From Planctomycetales bacterium (GTDB lineage Bacteria > Planctomycetota > SBBH01): a stretch of 19,748 nt of DNA. This document shows positions 6,913-14,082 of this stretch, one piece after another. The stretch covers positions 1 to 19,748 of the forward strand of contig SBBH01000201.1 of the NCBI GenBank assembly GCA_005239795.1. The letters are read 5' to 3'. Position 1 is the first letter of the stretch. Each line of letters opens with the position of its first letter. The position numbers and the translations under genes are program-made. Under the pieces are notes generated by a model. It was not told the DNA's origin, did not search any database, and was given only the letters and a program-made list of their open reading frames with translations.

Positions 6913-7673
6913 ATCCCTCCCTGATCGTTCTACGACAGATGCAAGGGTTGGACGATCAGGTGCGTGAGCTGCTCGCCGAAAAAGAGGAAATCCTTTCCCA
7001 GGGCCGCGGGCTCCAGAAGGCGCTGGCCGCCGAAGAGGCGGGGCTTTCCGCTTTGCGCATGGAGGCGGCCGAATTCCAGAAGAAGGAGAAGGCGCGCGAG
7101 ATAGAGCTCGCGGCGCTGGAGGAGAAGCGGGGGCGTCTCAAGACCCAGCTCATGACCATCAAGACCAATAAGGAGTACGCGGCGCTGCAAACGGAGATCA
7201 AGGTCCTGTCGGCGGATATCGACCGGATGGAGGAATCGGGATTGGCGGATCTTACGGCGATCGACGGAATCGCCGCGCGCGTGCGCGAGAAAGAAGCGCT
7301 CGTCGGCGCCGCCAAGGCGAAGCTGGAGGAGCATGCCGCCCGAGAGGGGGAGGCGTTTGCGCGGATCGAGACCTCGATCGACGCTCTGCGCGCCGACTGT
7401 GAGAAGCTCTCGAATCAGGCCGATGCGGAGGCGATAGCGCTCTACCGCCGGATCGCCGGCAGCCGGGACGGCGTTGCCGTCGCCCGGGTCTCAGGGACCT
7501 CCTGCGGGGGATGCTCCATGTACCTGACGCCTCAGACCATCAACCTTCTCATGGGAGCGGGAGACATCGTGCAATGCCGCTCCTGCCAGCGGATCCTCTA
7601 TCTGGAACCTGTCGATCCCGAAAAGCCCGAAAAGGTTGAGAAGGTCGAGAAGGCGGGAAAGAAGAAAAAGTAG
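6909..7673 (+). CDS. Coiled-coil C4 zinc-ribbon protein (CdsZ / zf-RING_7 family)
   Basis: This 254-residue protein has a long N-terminal helical coiled coil (about 5-180) with the family segment LKTQLMTIKTNKEYAALQTEI (77-97). A C-terminal zinc ribbon follows, with ligands CGGC (Cys199/Cys202) and CRSC (Cys223/Cys226). This is the bacterial zf-RING_7 (PF02591) layout. Members have been linked to nucleic-acid or secretion-apparatus partners, but no enzymatic role is general to the family. A low-complexity tail of Pro, Glu, Val and Lys ends in four lysines (236-254). The gene overlaps pth by four bases. It is the last gene of the plus-strand run and faces the minus-strand gene across 28 bases in which I see no convincing terminator. 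Confidence 0.9.
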   Translation: MNPSLIVLRQMQGLDDQVRELLAEKEEILSQGRGLQKALAAEEAGLSALRMEAAEFQKKEKAREIELAALEEKRGRLKTQLMTIKTNKEYAALQTEIKVLSADIDRMEESGLADLTAIDGIAARVREKEALVGAAKAKLEEHAAREGEAFARIETSIDALRADCEKLSNQADAEAIALYRRIAGSRDGVAVARVSGTSCGGCSMYLTPQTINLLMGAGDIVQCRSCQRILYLEPVDPEKPEKVEKVEKAGKKKK

Positions 7674-7701
7674 GCGTCCTCCGTAGGATTCCCGCGGCGC
7701 C

Positions 7702-8550
7702 TTACTCCTCAGGGTCGGTTTCGATCATGGACGGAGCGGTCCGGGCTTGTCCTGGGGTGACCTCTCCGATCCCCTGGAAAAAACTCGTGACGTCGTCGCC
7801 GCTTAAGTCTCCCCAGGCGGGCGAGTAGGGGGCTTCGCCGGAGGGGGTAGTGTTATATTGGTACTGGTAGTACTGGGGATCGTCCATGTTGAACTTGAGA
7901 ATCCTCCATAAGGACGGCGAGCGCTCCTGAGATTGCCACCGTTCCTCGATGCGCGAGGAGAATTCCCACAGCTTTTGGGGGGGGATCTCCCGGACCCACG
8001 CGTCGGGAAGCGCAAACGGCTCCGGGCTCCAGAGGAAGTCCCAATAGGCGTCGAACAGTACGTCAGGCAGGCGGGCCTTGAAGACGTTGCGGTAGATCTG
8101 GTCGTCGTATTTCGTATGCCAGTAGTCGTGGATCTTCTGAATCGTCCTCTGTTTTTCGCCGAGGTGCGCGAAGGCGGCCTCCGACAAGAGCGGCAGACGC
8201 CCGTCCGGCTGATAAACCGTCTTGGCGTCGTGATAGAAGATCGATGTCGGATCTCCGTACACGAATTTGAGGACTTCGTTGTGGCTGCGATGGGGATCAA
8301 GTCCCGTGATTTTCTCTCGGAAAGATTTTCGCCATTCATAAATGTCCGACCACCATCCCGAGGAATAGGCGAGGGCCGCCCCCGTAGGCAGGAGAAGTCC
8401 GCCCACGAGGAGCGCCCGCGCCAGGAACACCTGTCGCGCGGCGCTCTTCGGTGACGTTGCGGGAAGCCCCGTTTTGGGATCGATGGTGGCTTGCCTATCC
8501 CGCGCCGTCTCCATCCCGAGAGCCTTGCGGAAAATAGCCCCGATTTTCAC
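7702..8550 (-). CDS. Orphan protein with one N-terminal membrane segment
   Basis: I do not recognise this 282-residue protein. Residues 1-38 are polar and basic, about 39-62 form one hydrophobic segment (ARALLVGGLLLPTGAALAY), and the rest is a soluble domain rich in Trp, Tyr, Phe and Asp. Notable strings are SSGWWSDIYEWRKSF, VYGDPTSIFYHD, IHDYWHTKYDD, FDAYWDFLWSPEPFALPDAW and DDPQYYQYQYN. There is no cysteine pair, catalytic signature or repeat that I can name. The layout suggests a single-pass membrane anchor with the larger part outside the cytoplasm. Start GTG 8550 (minus strand) is chosen because a strong promoter -10 lies exactly 6 nt before it. It is the only minus-strand gene in the window, flanked by convergent and divergent neighbours, so it is transcribed alone. 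Confidence 0.8.
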   Translation of the reverse strand: MKIGAIFRKALGMETARDRQATIDPKTGLPATSPKSAARQVFLARALLVGGLLLPTGAALAYSSGWWSDIYEWRKSFREKITGLDPHRSHNEVLKFVYGDPTSIFYHDAKTVYQPDGRLPLLSEAAFAHLGEKQRTIQKIHDYWHTKYDDQIYRNVFKARLPDVLFDAYWDFLWSPEPFALPDAWVREIPPQKLWEFSSRIEERWQSQERSPSLWRILKFNMDDPQYYQYQYNTTPSGEAPYSPAWGDLSGDDVTSFFQGIGEVTPGQARTAPSMIETDPEE

Positions 8551-8556
8551 GAGTGC

Positions 8557-8584
8557 ATTTTAGCCGAGGGGAGTCGAAATGCAA
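8557..8584 (-). promoter_or_regulatory. Strong sigma-70-type promoter, leaderless, for the minus-strand gene
   Basis: Read on the minus strand: TTGCAT (8584-8579), a 16-base spacer, TAAAAT (8562-8557), six bases GCACTC, then GTG 8550. The expected transcription start coincides with the start codon, so the message should be leaderless. No Shine-Dalgarno sequence lies within the six bases between the -10 element and the start codon. Confidence 0.7.
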
Positions 8585-8662
8585 AAAATGGGTTTTTTTC
8601 GTCTCCCTGGTGAACCTCTTGAGCGGTGGGCGGTTTGAGGGAAAAGAACCTCCGGATCACTC

Positions 8663-8691
8663 TTGCGCGAAGAGAGGGGGGGGCGTAGAAT
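8663..8691 (+). promoter_or_regulatory. Sigma-70-type promoter with a poly-G spacer for the cupredoxin gene
   Basis: TTGCGC (8663-8668), 17 bases, TAGAAT (8686-8691). The spacer contains eight consecutive Gs (8676-8683). The leader would run from about 8698 to 8740 and carries a near-perfect ribosome site. A G-run between -35 and -10 is the arrangement behind slipped-strand switching of some surface-protein promoters in other bacteria, because spacer length sets strength. Confidence 0.65.
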
Positions 8692-8724
8692 GCGCGGCCG
8701 GGATCAGGTGGTGGGTGCGACTCG

Positions 8725-8734
8725 AAAGGAGGAG
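8725..8734 (+). promoter_or_regulatory. Near-consensus ribosome binding site for the cupredoxin gene
   Basis: AAAGGAGGAG; AAAGGAGG matches the anti-Shine-Dalgarno fully and ends 8 nt before ATG 8741. It is the strongest such site in the window and suggests high expression. Confidence 0.85.
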
Positions 8735-8740
8735 ATCTAG

Positions 8741-9448
8741 ATGAACACAAACTTATTTATTTCAATACTTTGTGTTTCTTCTTTTGCTTGGGCTGGTGGA
8801 ACGGTCGAGGGGGTCGTCACGTTGAAGGGGGATGCTCCCGCCGGAACTCCTCGGCCCGTCACGCAGGACAAGGAGAAATGTGGGATCGGGGACAGCGTCC
8901 CGGACGACAGTCTCGTCGTCGACAAGACTACGAAAGGGATCGCCCACGCAGTCGTAATGTTGGAACCTGCGGCAGGGGGGGCCAAGACCGCCGCCGAGGC
9001 GCCGCAGACAATCGTCTTCGACCAGAAACACTGTCTCTTCACCCAGCACGTTCTCGTGGTGCCGGAGAAGAGCGAGGTGGAGTTCAAGAATTCCGACACG
9101 GTTGCCCACAACGTCAATCTCAAGGCGATCAAGAACAAGGGGTTCAACAAGTCGATCGCTGGGAATGAATCGACGAAGTGGACCGCCGAACGCGAGGAGA
9201 AGATCCCGATCGAGTGCAGTGTCCACCCCTGGATGAAGGGGTGGCTCGTCGTGACCGATGCCCCTTATTACGCGGTCACCGACGCGCAGGGGAATTTCAA
9301 GATCGAGAACGTCCCGCCCGGCGCCTACAAGGTGAAAGTGTGGCAGGAGCGGATCACGAGCAAGAAGAATTGGGAGGGGTCTGCCGAGGTGACGGTGAAG
9401 GAAGGCGAGACCGCCAGGCTCGAGTTCAAGGGAACGCTAGCGAAGTAG
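8741..9448 (+). CDS. Exported cupredoxin (plastocyanin-like) with a carboxypeptidase-regulatory-like C-terminus
   Basis: This 235-residue protein starts with a signal peptide (about 1-18, LFISILCVSSFAWA-GG). The middle is a cupredoxin-like domain with a full set of type I copper ligands: His123 in DTVAHNV, then Cys159, His162 and Met165 in CSVHPWM. C-terminal residues (about 175-235) look like a carboxypeptidase-regulatory/prealbumin-like beta-sandwich (AVTDAQGNFKIENVPPGAYKVKVWQE). Cys47 and Cys98 could form a disulfide. Related proteins are annotated as plastocyanin-like or methylamine-utilisation-type; a role as a periplasmic or surface one-electron carrier is inferred. No redox partner lies next to it. 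It is a single-gene unit with its own promoter, strong ribosome site and terminator. Codon use matches its neighbours. Confidence 0.88.
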   Translation: MNTNLFISILCVSSFAWAGGTVEGVVTLKGDAPAGTPRPVTQDKEKCGIGDSVPDDSLVVDKTTKGIAHAVVMLEPAAGGAKTAAEAPQTIVFDQKHCLFTQHVLVVPEKSEVEFKNSDTVAHNVNLKAIKNKGFNKSIAGNESTKWTAEREEKIPIECSVHPWMKGWLVVTDAPYYAVTDAQGNFKIENVPPGAYKVKVWQERITSKKNWEGSAEVTVKEGETARLEFKGTLAK

Positions 9449-9472
9449 TTTTCCGCGAACAGCGTTTGGATC

Positions 9473-9508
9473 GGGGGGCGCGGCGCATGTCCGCGCCCCC
9501 TGTTTTTT
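9473..9508 (+). terminator. Rho-independent terminator after the cupredoxin gene
   Basis: A 10-bp GC stem, GGGGGCGCGG (9474-9483) with CCGCGCCCCC (9491-9500), plus a possible G9473-T9501 wobble pair, encloses a 7-base loop. TGTTTTTT (9501-9508) follows. It begins 24 bases after the stop codon and is the clearest terminator in the window. Confidence 0.9.
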
Positions 9509-9523
9509 GGCGCTGTACAAGAC

Positions 9524-9529
9524 TAGAAT
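9524..9529 (+). promoter_or_regulatory. -10 element for sufS, probably leaderless
   Basis: TAGAAT is followed by six bases (GCATTG) and ATG 9536, the same geometry as the minus-strand gene at 8550. The -35 is poor; a T-rich TGTTTT at 9501-9506 (17-base spacing) overlaps the terminator T-tract. No ribosome site is visible. Confidence 0.5.
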
Positions 9530-9535
9530 GCATTG

Positions 9536-10792
9536 ATGATCGACGTTGCGAGGATCCGGAACGATTTTCCTATCCTGTCTCGGCGGGTGAACGGCAAGCC
9601 GCTCGTCTACCTCGATAACGCCGCCACCACACAGAAGCCGAACGCCGTGATCGACGCCCTGACGCATTATTACCGGAATACGAACGCCAACATCCATCGG
9701 GGGGTGCATACGCTGGCAGCGGAGGCGGAGCGCGACTACGACGCCGCGCGCGCGAAGGTCGCCCGCTTCATCAACGCCCCTCAAGAGTCGAGCGTCATCT
9801 TCACGCGCAACACCACGGAGGCGGTGAACCTCGCCGCCTACGGCTGGGCCCGAGAATTTTTGAAGCCCGGCGACGAGATCATCGTCACCGTGATGGAGCA
9901 CCATTCCAACTATGTGCCCTGGCAGTTGGTGATGCAGGACACGGGGGCGACCTTAAAAATTGTGGACATCGCCGACGACGGGACGCTTCGGCTCGACGAG
10001 TACGCCAAGCTCATCACCCCGAGGACGCGCCTGGTGTGCGTGACGCACGCCTCGAATGTTTTGGGGACGGTGAACCCCGTGCGGCAGATGGCTGATCTGG
10101 CCCACAAGGTCGATGCAAAAATCCTCGTGGACGGCGCCCAGGCGGCGCCGCACATGCCAGTCGACGTGCAGGGCCTGGACTGCGATTTCTACGCCTTCTC
10201 GGCCCACAAGATGCTGGGGCCGACCGGGATCGGCGTCCTCTATGGCAAAGACGAGGTCCTGCGGACCATGAGGCCGTTCCTTGCCGGGGGGGACATGATC
10301 CGCGAGGTGAAGCGCGACACCTCGTCCTGGAATGTTCTCCCCTATAAATACGAGGCGGGGACCCCCAACATCGCTGACACGATCGCCTTTGGCACGGCGA
10401 TCGACTACTTGAACGGCGTCGGGATGCCGGAGGTCCGCGCGCACGAGATCGAGATCACCCGCTATGTCCTCGATACGCTGTCGCATTTCCGGGGGTTGAC
10501 GATCTACGGGCCCCGGGACGCCGCCGCGCGCGGCGGGACCGTCTCCTTCAATCTGGACGGGATCCACCCGCACGACCTGGGGACGGTCCTGGACCATGCC
10601 GGGATCGCAATCCGCGCTGGCCACCATTGCGCCCAGCCGCTGATGCGCCGGCTGGGGTGTGTCGCGACCGCCCGTGCGAGTTTTTATCTCTACAACACGC
10701 GCGAGGAAGTGGATGCCTTGGCAGAGGCCTTGCGCGAGGCGCAGGCTCTCTTCAAGAGGACAGGCACGCCCCAGAAGACGGGGATTTCGTGA
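9536..10792 (+). CDS. sufS: Cysteine desulfurase, SufS type
   Basis: SufS is a PLP enzyme that removes sulfur from cysteine as a persulfide for Fe-S cluster assembly. The 418 residues show YLDNAATTQKP (25-35), NIHRGVHTLA (52-61), EHHSNYVPW (121-129), VDGAQAAPH (198-206) with Asp199, the PLP lysine in SAHKMLGPTG (Lys225), and the persulfide cysteine in RAGHHCAQPLM (Cys365). The short catalytic-loop context and RAGHHCAQP place it in group II (SufS/CsdA) rather than IscS. ATG 9536 is preferred over TTG 9533. The stop TGA overlaps the next start (GTGA, 10789-10792), tying it to the HCF101-like gene. No sufBCD or sufU gene is in the window. Confidence 0.95.
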   Translation: MIDVARIRNDFPILSRRVNGKPLVYLDNAATTQKPNAVIDALTHYYRNTNANIHRGVHTLAAEAERDYDAARAKVARFINAPQESSVIFTRNTTEAVNLAAYGWAREFLKPGDEIIVTVMEHHSNYVPWQLVMQDTGATLKIVDIADDGTLRLDEYAKLITPRTRLVCVTHASNVLGTVNPVRQMADLAHKVDAKILVDGAQAAPHMPVDVQGLDCDFYAFSAHKMLGPTGIGVLYGKDEVLRTMRPFLAGGDMIREVKRDTSSWNVLPYKYEAGTPNIADTIAFGTAIDYLNGVGMPEVRAHEIEITRYVLDTLSHFRGLTIYGPRDAAARGGTVSFNLDGIHPHDLGTVLDHAGIAIRAGHHCAQPLMRRLGCVATARASFYLYNTREEVDALAEALREAQALFKRTGTPQKTGIS

Positions 10793-12153
10793 TAGGCCCC
10801 GACGACGTCCTGGCGGCGCTCCGGTCGGTCCAGGATCCCGATCTGCACCGCGACATCGTGGCATTGGGGTTCGTCAGGAATCTCAAGATCGACGGCGGCC
10901 GCGTCGCTTTCGACGTCAACCTCACGACGCCGGCCTGCCCCGTTAAAGAAAAGATGAAGGGGGAGGCCCAGGAAGCCGTCCGCAGGCTTCCCGGGGTGAG
11001 CGAGGTGAAGGTGACGATGACGGCCGAGGTTCGCCCCACCGCGGGACTGGATAAGACAGCTCTCGCGGGGGTCCGGAACGTCGTCGCGATCGGAAGCGGC
11101 AAGGGAGGGGTCGGGAAGTCGACCGTGGCGGTGAACCTTGCCTGCGCCCTGGCCCAGACCGGCGCGCGCGTCGGGCTCTTGGACGCCGACATCTACGGTC
11201 CTTCGGTCCCGATCATGCTGGGGAAGCGCAGCCAACCCGAGATGCGGGGCGACCGGATGGTGCCGCATGTGGCGCACGGCGTCCGGTTCATGTCGATGGG
11301 ACTTCTGGTGCCGGGCGACCAGCCCCTCATTTGGCGAGGCCCCATGGCGCACGGCGCCCTCCAGAAGACGCTCTTCGGCGTCGATTGGGGGGAACTCGAC
11401 TATCTTCTGGTCGATCTTCCGCCGGGGACCGGGGATGTCCATCTGACCCTGGCGCAGTCGGTCCCCTTGGCCGGCGCTCTCATCGTCTCAACGCCCCAGG
11501 ACGTGGGGCTCACGATCTCGATGAAGACGCTCCGGATGTTCCAGACGACAAAAGTCGCGATCCTCGGGATCGTCGAGAACATGAGCCATTGGACTTGCAC
11601 CCACTGCGGCGAGCGCGACGACATCTTCGGATATGGCGGCGCACGTGCGGCGAGCGCAAGTCTCAAGGTCCCGTTCCTGGGAGAGATCCCGATCGACTCG
11701 CGGATCCGCCGGCATGCCGACCAGGGAAGTCCGATCGTCCTGGCGGAGCCGTCCACAAAGGCGGCAGAAGCTTATCGGCAGATCGCCGGAGGGGTCGCCG
11801 CCGAGGTCAGCATCCGAACCGCCGGCGGCGCGTCCGTGGAGGCGCCCACGTCGGTGGAACGGAAGGACCCGGCGCTCGTCCGGATCGTCTGGCCCGACAC
11901 GCACGCGAGCGAATATGCCGCGCGCTACCTGCGCTTAAACTGCCCTTGCGCCAGTTGCGTCGACGAGTGGACTGGAACAAAACGGCTCGATCCGGCAGCG
12001 ATCCCCGCGTCGATCACAGTGGACGGGATCGAGACGATCGGCCAGTACGCCCTGCGCTTCTCCTTTAGCGACGGCCACAGCTCGGGCCTCTATGCCTACG
12101 GACATCTGCGCAAGATCTGCCCTTGCTGCCAGGCGAAGCAGGCGGCGGGGTAA
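10789..12153 (+). CDS. HCF101-like Fe-S carrier: DUF59 (MIP18) - Mrp/NBP35 P-loop ATPase - DUF971
   Basis: This 454-residue protein has three domains. Residues 1-80 are a MIP18/DUF59 domain (VLAALRSVQDPDLHRDIVALG, TTPACP with Cys50). Residues about 95-340 are the Mrp/ApbC/NBP35 ATPase, with the deviant Walker A GSGKGGVGKST (102-112), LDADIYGPS, VDLPPGTGDVHLT and a CxxC pair (Cys270/Cys273) in MSHWTCTHC that holds a bridging cluster in family members. Residues about 362-448 are DUF971, with LNCPCASCVDEW (383-394) and ICPCC (443-447). This order matches plastid HCF101, which transfers 4Fe-4S clusters. GTG 10789 overlaps the sufS stop. An upstream in-frame extension would merely be sufS in another frame. 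Cluster transfer is inferred from family and position. Confidence 0.93.
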   Translation: MIGPDDVLAALRSVQDPDLHRDIVALGFVRNLKIDGGRVAFDVNLTTPACPVKEKMKGEAQEAVRRLPGVSEVKVTMTAEVRPTAGLDKTALAGVRNVVAIGSGKGGVGKSTVAVNLACALAQTGARVGLLDADIYGPSVPIMLGKRSQPEMRGDRMVPHVAHGVRFMSMGLLVPGDQPLIWRGPMAHGALQKTLFGVDWGELDYLLVDLPPGTGDVHLTLAQSVPLAGALIVSTPQDVGLTISMKTLRMFQTTKVAILGIVENMSHWTCTHCGERDDIFGYGGARAASASLKVPFLGEIPIDSRIRRHADQGSPIVLAEPSTKAAEAYRQIAGGVAAEVSIRTAGGASVEAPTSVERKDPALVRIVWPDTHASEYAARYLRLNCPCASCVDEWTGTKRLDPAAIPASITVDGIETIGQYALRFSFSDGHSSGLYAYGHLRKICPCCQAKQAAG

Positions 12154-12162
12154 ACGGCTTGG

Positions 12163-12190
12163 TTGGCTGCAAGGCCGCTCCCGGTACAAT
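12163..12190 (+). promoter_or_regulatory. Promoter for the homocysteine methyltransferase/MTHFR gene, near-leaderless
   Basis: TTGGCT (12163-12168), 16 bases, TACAAT (12185-12190), then nine bases to ATG 12200. A leader of 0-3 nt is expected. No ribosome site lies in those nine bases, and no riboswitch could fit. Confidence 0.6.
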
Positions 12191-12199
12191 AGTCTACCA

Positions 12200-14068
12200 A
12201 TGCCGGAACCTTTTCTGGAGCGGCTCGACCGCGAGGTCTTGGTCGGTGACGGGGCGATGGGGACGGAGCTGTACGCCCGCGGGATCGATCTGGCGGCCTG
12301 CTTCGACGCGCTGAACCTCACCGATCCGGACATGGTGGCCGCGGTTCACAAGAGCTACATCGAGGCGGGGGCGGATCTCATCGAGACGAATACCTTCGGC
12401 GCCAACCGTGTGAGGCTCGCGCAGTTCGGCCTGGAGACGCGCGCGCGGGAGATCAACCTGGCGGGCTCGGAGCTGGCGCGCCGGCAGGCCGGCGGCCGCG
12501 TCTACGTGGCCGGCTCGATCGGTCCCTTCGAAGGGCGTTGGGGTGAGGAGGAGTTCACGGTCGATCAGATCCGCGACATCTTTCGGGAGCAGGTCAAGGC
12601 GCTGGTCGACGGGGGCGTCGACCTTTTGATCTTCGAGACATTTTCGAGTCTGACGCATCTGTTGGAAGGTTTGACCGTGGCTCGCGAGGAGACGGGCGGA
12701 AAACTCCCCGTCATCTGCCAGCTGGCGTTCATCGAGGGAGGGCGTACGGCCGCGGGAATCGTCGACATCACGGCGGCCAAGGAGCTCGCCTCAGCCGGGG
12801 CCGACGTCATCGGCGCCAATTGTATCTCGGGCCCGATCCGGACGCTCGAGGTGATCGAGCGGATGGCGCTCGCCGTCTCCTCGCGGCTTTCCGCCTCCCC
12901 GAACGCCGGCGCCCCGACGTTCGTGAACGGCCGCTATATCTACGCCTCGACGTCGGAGTACATGGCCGAGTACGCTCGCCGGATGGTCGACGCAGGCGTC
13001 GCGCTCGTGGGGGGGTGTTGCGGCACGACACCGGCCGACATCCGCGCGATCGTGAAGCGCCTGGGGGCCGATCGCGCCGTGCGGCCGCGCCGGCTTTCAC
13101 CGGCCGCGGTCTCGGTGGCGGCGCCTTCCGGCGGGGGGGGGCGGGCGCCGCTCCCGAAGTTCCTGGCCGATCTTCCACGCCGGAAGTTCATCACGGTGGA
13201 GCTCGATCCTCCCAAGGGGATGGACACCTCTGGCCTCATGAAGACGGCGAAGGCCCTGGCTAAGGAAGGGGGGGTCGACGTCTTTAATCTGGCCGAGAAC
13301 ACGATGGGGACGCCGAGGCTCTCGAACATCGCGATGGCCCACATCCTTCAGCAGGAAACGGGGGTCGAGACGCTGGTGCATATCACCTGTCGCGACCGCA
13401 ACCTGATCGGGTTGCAATCGGCCCTCATGGGCGCCTGGGCGCTCGGGATCCGGCACCTTCTGGCGCTTACCGGAGACCCGGCCAAGATCGGGCCTCAGCC
13501 GGGGGCGACGTCGGTCTACGACACGCAGTCATTCGGCCTCGTGGATCTCATCCGGAAGTTGAATGAGGGGACCAACGCCATCGGAAACCCGATCGGAAAG
13601 CCCACGGGATTTTCCATCGGTGTCGCCTTCGATCCACACGGCAAGAAGATCGAGCCCCAGGTGAACCGCCTGCGGCGCAAGGTGCGCCTGGGGGCCCAAT
13701 ATGCTCTGAGCCAGCCGGTCTACAGTGTGGAGAAGGCTGTCGAACTGTATGACAAGACCGCGGATGTCGGTGTGCCGGTCTTCCTCGGTGTCATGCCGCT
13801 CGTGAGTGAGAAGAATGCCGAATACCTCCACAACGAGGTCCCCGGGATCAGCATCCCCGATGACGTGCGCCGTCAGATGCATGGGCTCTCAGGTCCGGCG
13901 GGGCGCGCGCGCGGACTTGCGCTCGCCCGGGGCCTTGTGGAAGAGCTGTTTTCCCGCGCGAGCGGTTTCTATATCATCCCGGTCTTCAATCATGTCGAGA
14001 TTGCGCTTGAAATGGTCCGCTTCGTGCGCTCTTGTGAAGCCAAATCGCTTCGATCGGCTCCTGTCTAG
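12200..14068 (+). CDS. Bifunctional homocysteine S-methyltransferase / 5,10-methylenetetrahydrofolate reductase
   Basis: This 622-residue fusion matches the Bacillus YitJ type. Residues 1-290 are a homocysteine S-methyltransferase barrel with GDGAMGTELYARG (17-29), TNTFGANR (64-71) and zinc ligands Cys208 (GANCISGP) and Cys273/Cys274 (GGCCGTTP). A Pro/Ala/Gly linker (about 291-325) leads to the FAD-dependent MTHFR barrel (about 328-615), with ITVELDPPKG (Glu334), LAENTMGTPRLSN, HITCRDRN and LALTGDPAKIG. It reduces methylene-THF to methyl-THF and methylates homocysteine to methionine. No cobalamin domain is present, and the methyl donor of the first domain is uncertain. ATG 12200 is used because homology begins there and a promoter lies just upstream. 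A run of nine Gs (13133-13141) lies in the linker. Confidence 0.94.
   Translation: MPEPFLERLDREVLVGDGAMGTELYARGIDLAACFDALNLTDPDMVAAVHKSYIEAGADLIETNTFGANRVRLAQFGLETRAREINLAGSELARRQAGGRVYVAGSIGPFEGRWGEEEFTVDQIRDIFREQVKALVDGGVDLLIFETFSSLTHLLEGLTVAREETGGKLPVICQLAFIEGGRTAAGIVDITAAKELASAGADVIGANCISGPIRTLEVIERMALAVSSRLSASPNAGAPTFVNGRYIYASTSEYMAEYARRMVDAGVALVGGCCGTTPADIRAIVKRLGADRAVRPRRLSPAAVSVAAPSGGGGRAPLPKFLADLPRRKFITVELDPPKGMDTSGLMKTAKALAKEGGVDVFNLAENTMGTPRLSNIAMAHILQQETGVETLVHITCRDRNLIGLQSALMGAWALGIRHLLALTGDPAKIGPQPGATSVYDTQSFGLVDLIRKLNEGTNAIGNPIGKPTGFSIGVAFDPHGKKIEPQVNRLRRKVRLGAQYALSQPVYSVEKAVELYDKTADVGVPVFLGVMPLVSEKNAEYLHNEVPGISIPDDVRRQMHGLSGPAGRARGLALARGLVEELFSRASGFYIIPVFNHVEIALEMVRFVRSCEAKSLRSAPV
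13133..13141 (+). repeat. Nine-G homopolymer in an interdomain linker
   Basis: Nine consecutive Gs encode glycines in the linker between the two enzyme domains. G-runs of 7 occur elsewhere in the window (for example 13268-13274), so this is the longest of a common class rather than a unique site. Slippage here would separate the domains. Confidence 0.9.
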
Positions 14069-14082
14069 AGGTTGGTAAACCG

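Noticed and set aside
7674..7701. Bidirectional terminator between the convergent genes
   Set aside because: Only a short GC-rich palindrome (GGCGCC) is present, with no convincing stem or T-tract.
8583..8599. A6-TGGG-T7 hairpin in the divergent intergenic region
   Set aside because: A pure A/T stem is weak and overlaps the -35 of the minus-strand promoter; probably an A/T-rich promoter-upstream stretch rather than a structured RNA.
8612..8652. GAACCTC direct repeat (8612-8618 and 8646-8652) as an operator pair
   Set aside because: Seven bases, about 34 apart, with no dyad symmetry; expected by chance often enough.
12154..12199. SAM or cobalamin riboswitch before the methionine-synthesis gene
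   Set aside because: Only 46 bases separate the genes and a near-leaderless promoter fills them; no aptamer could fit.
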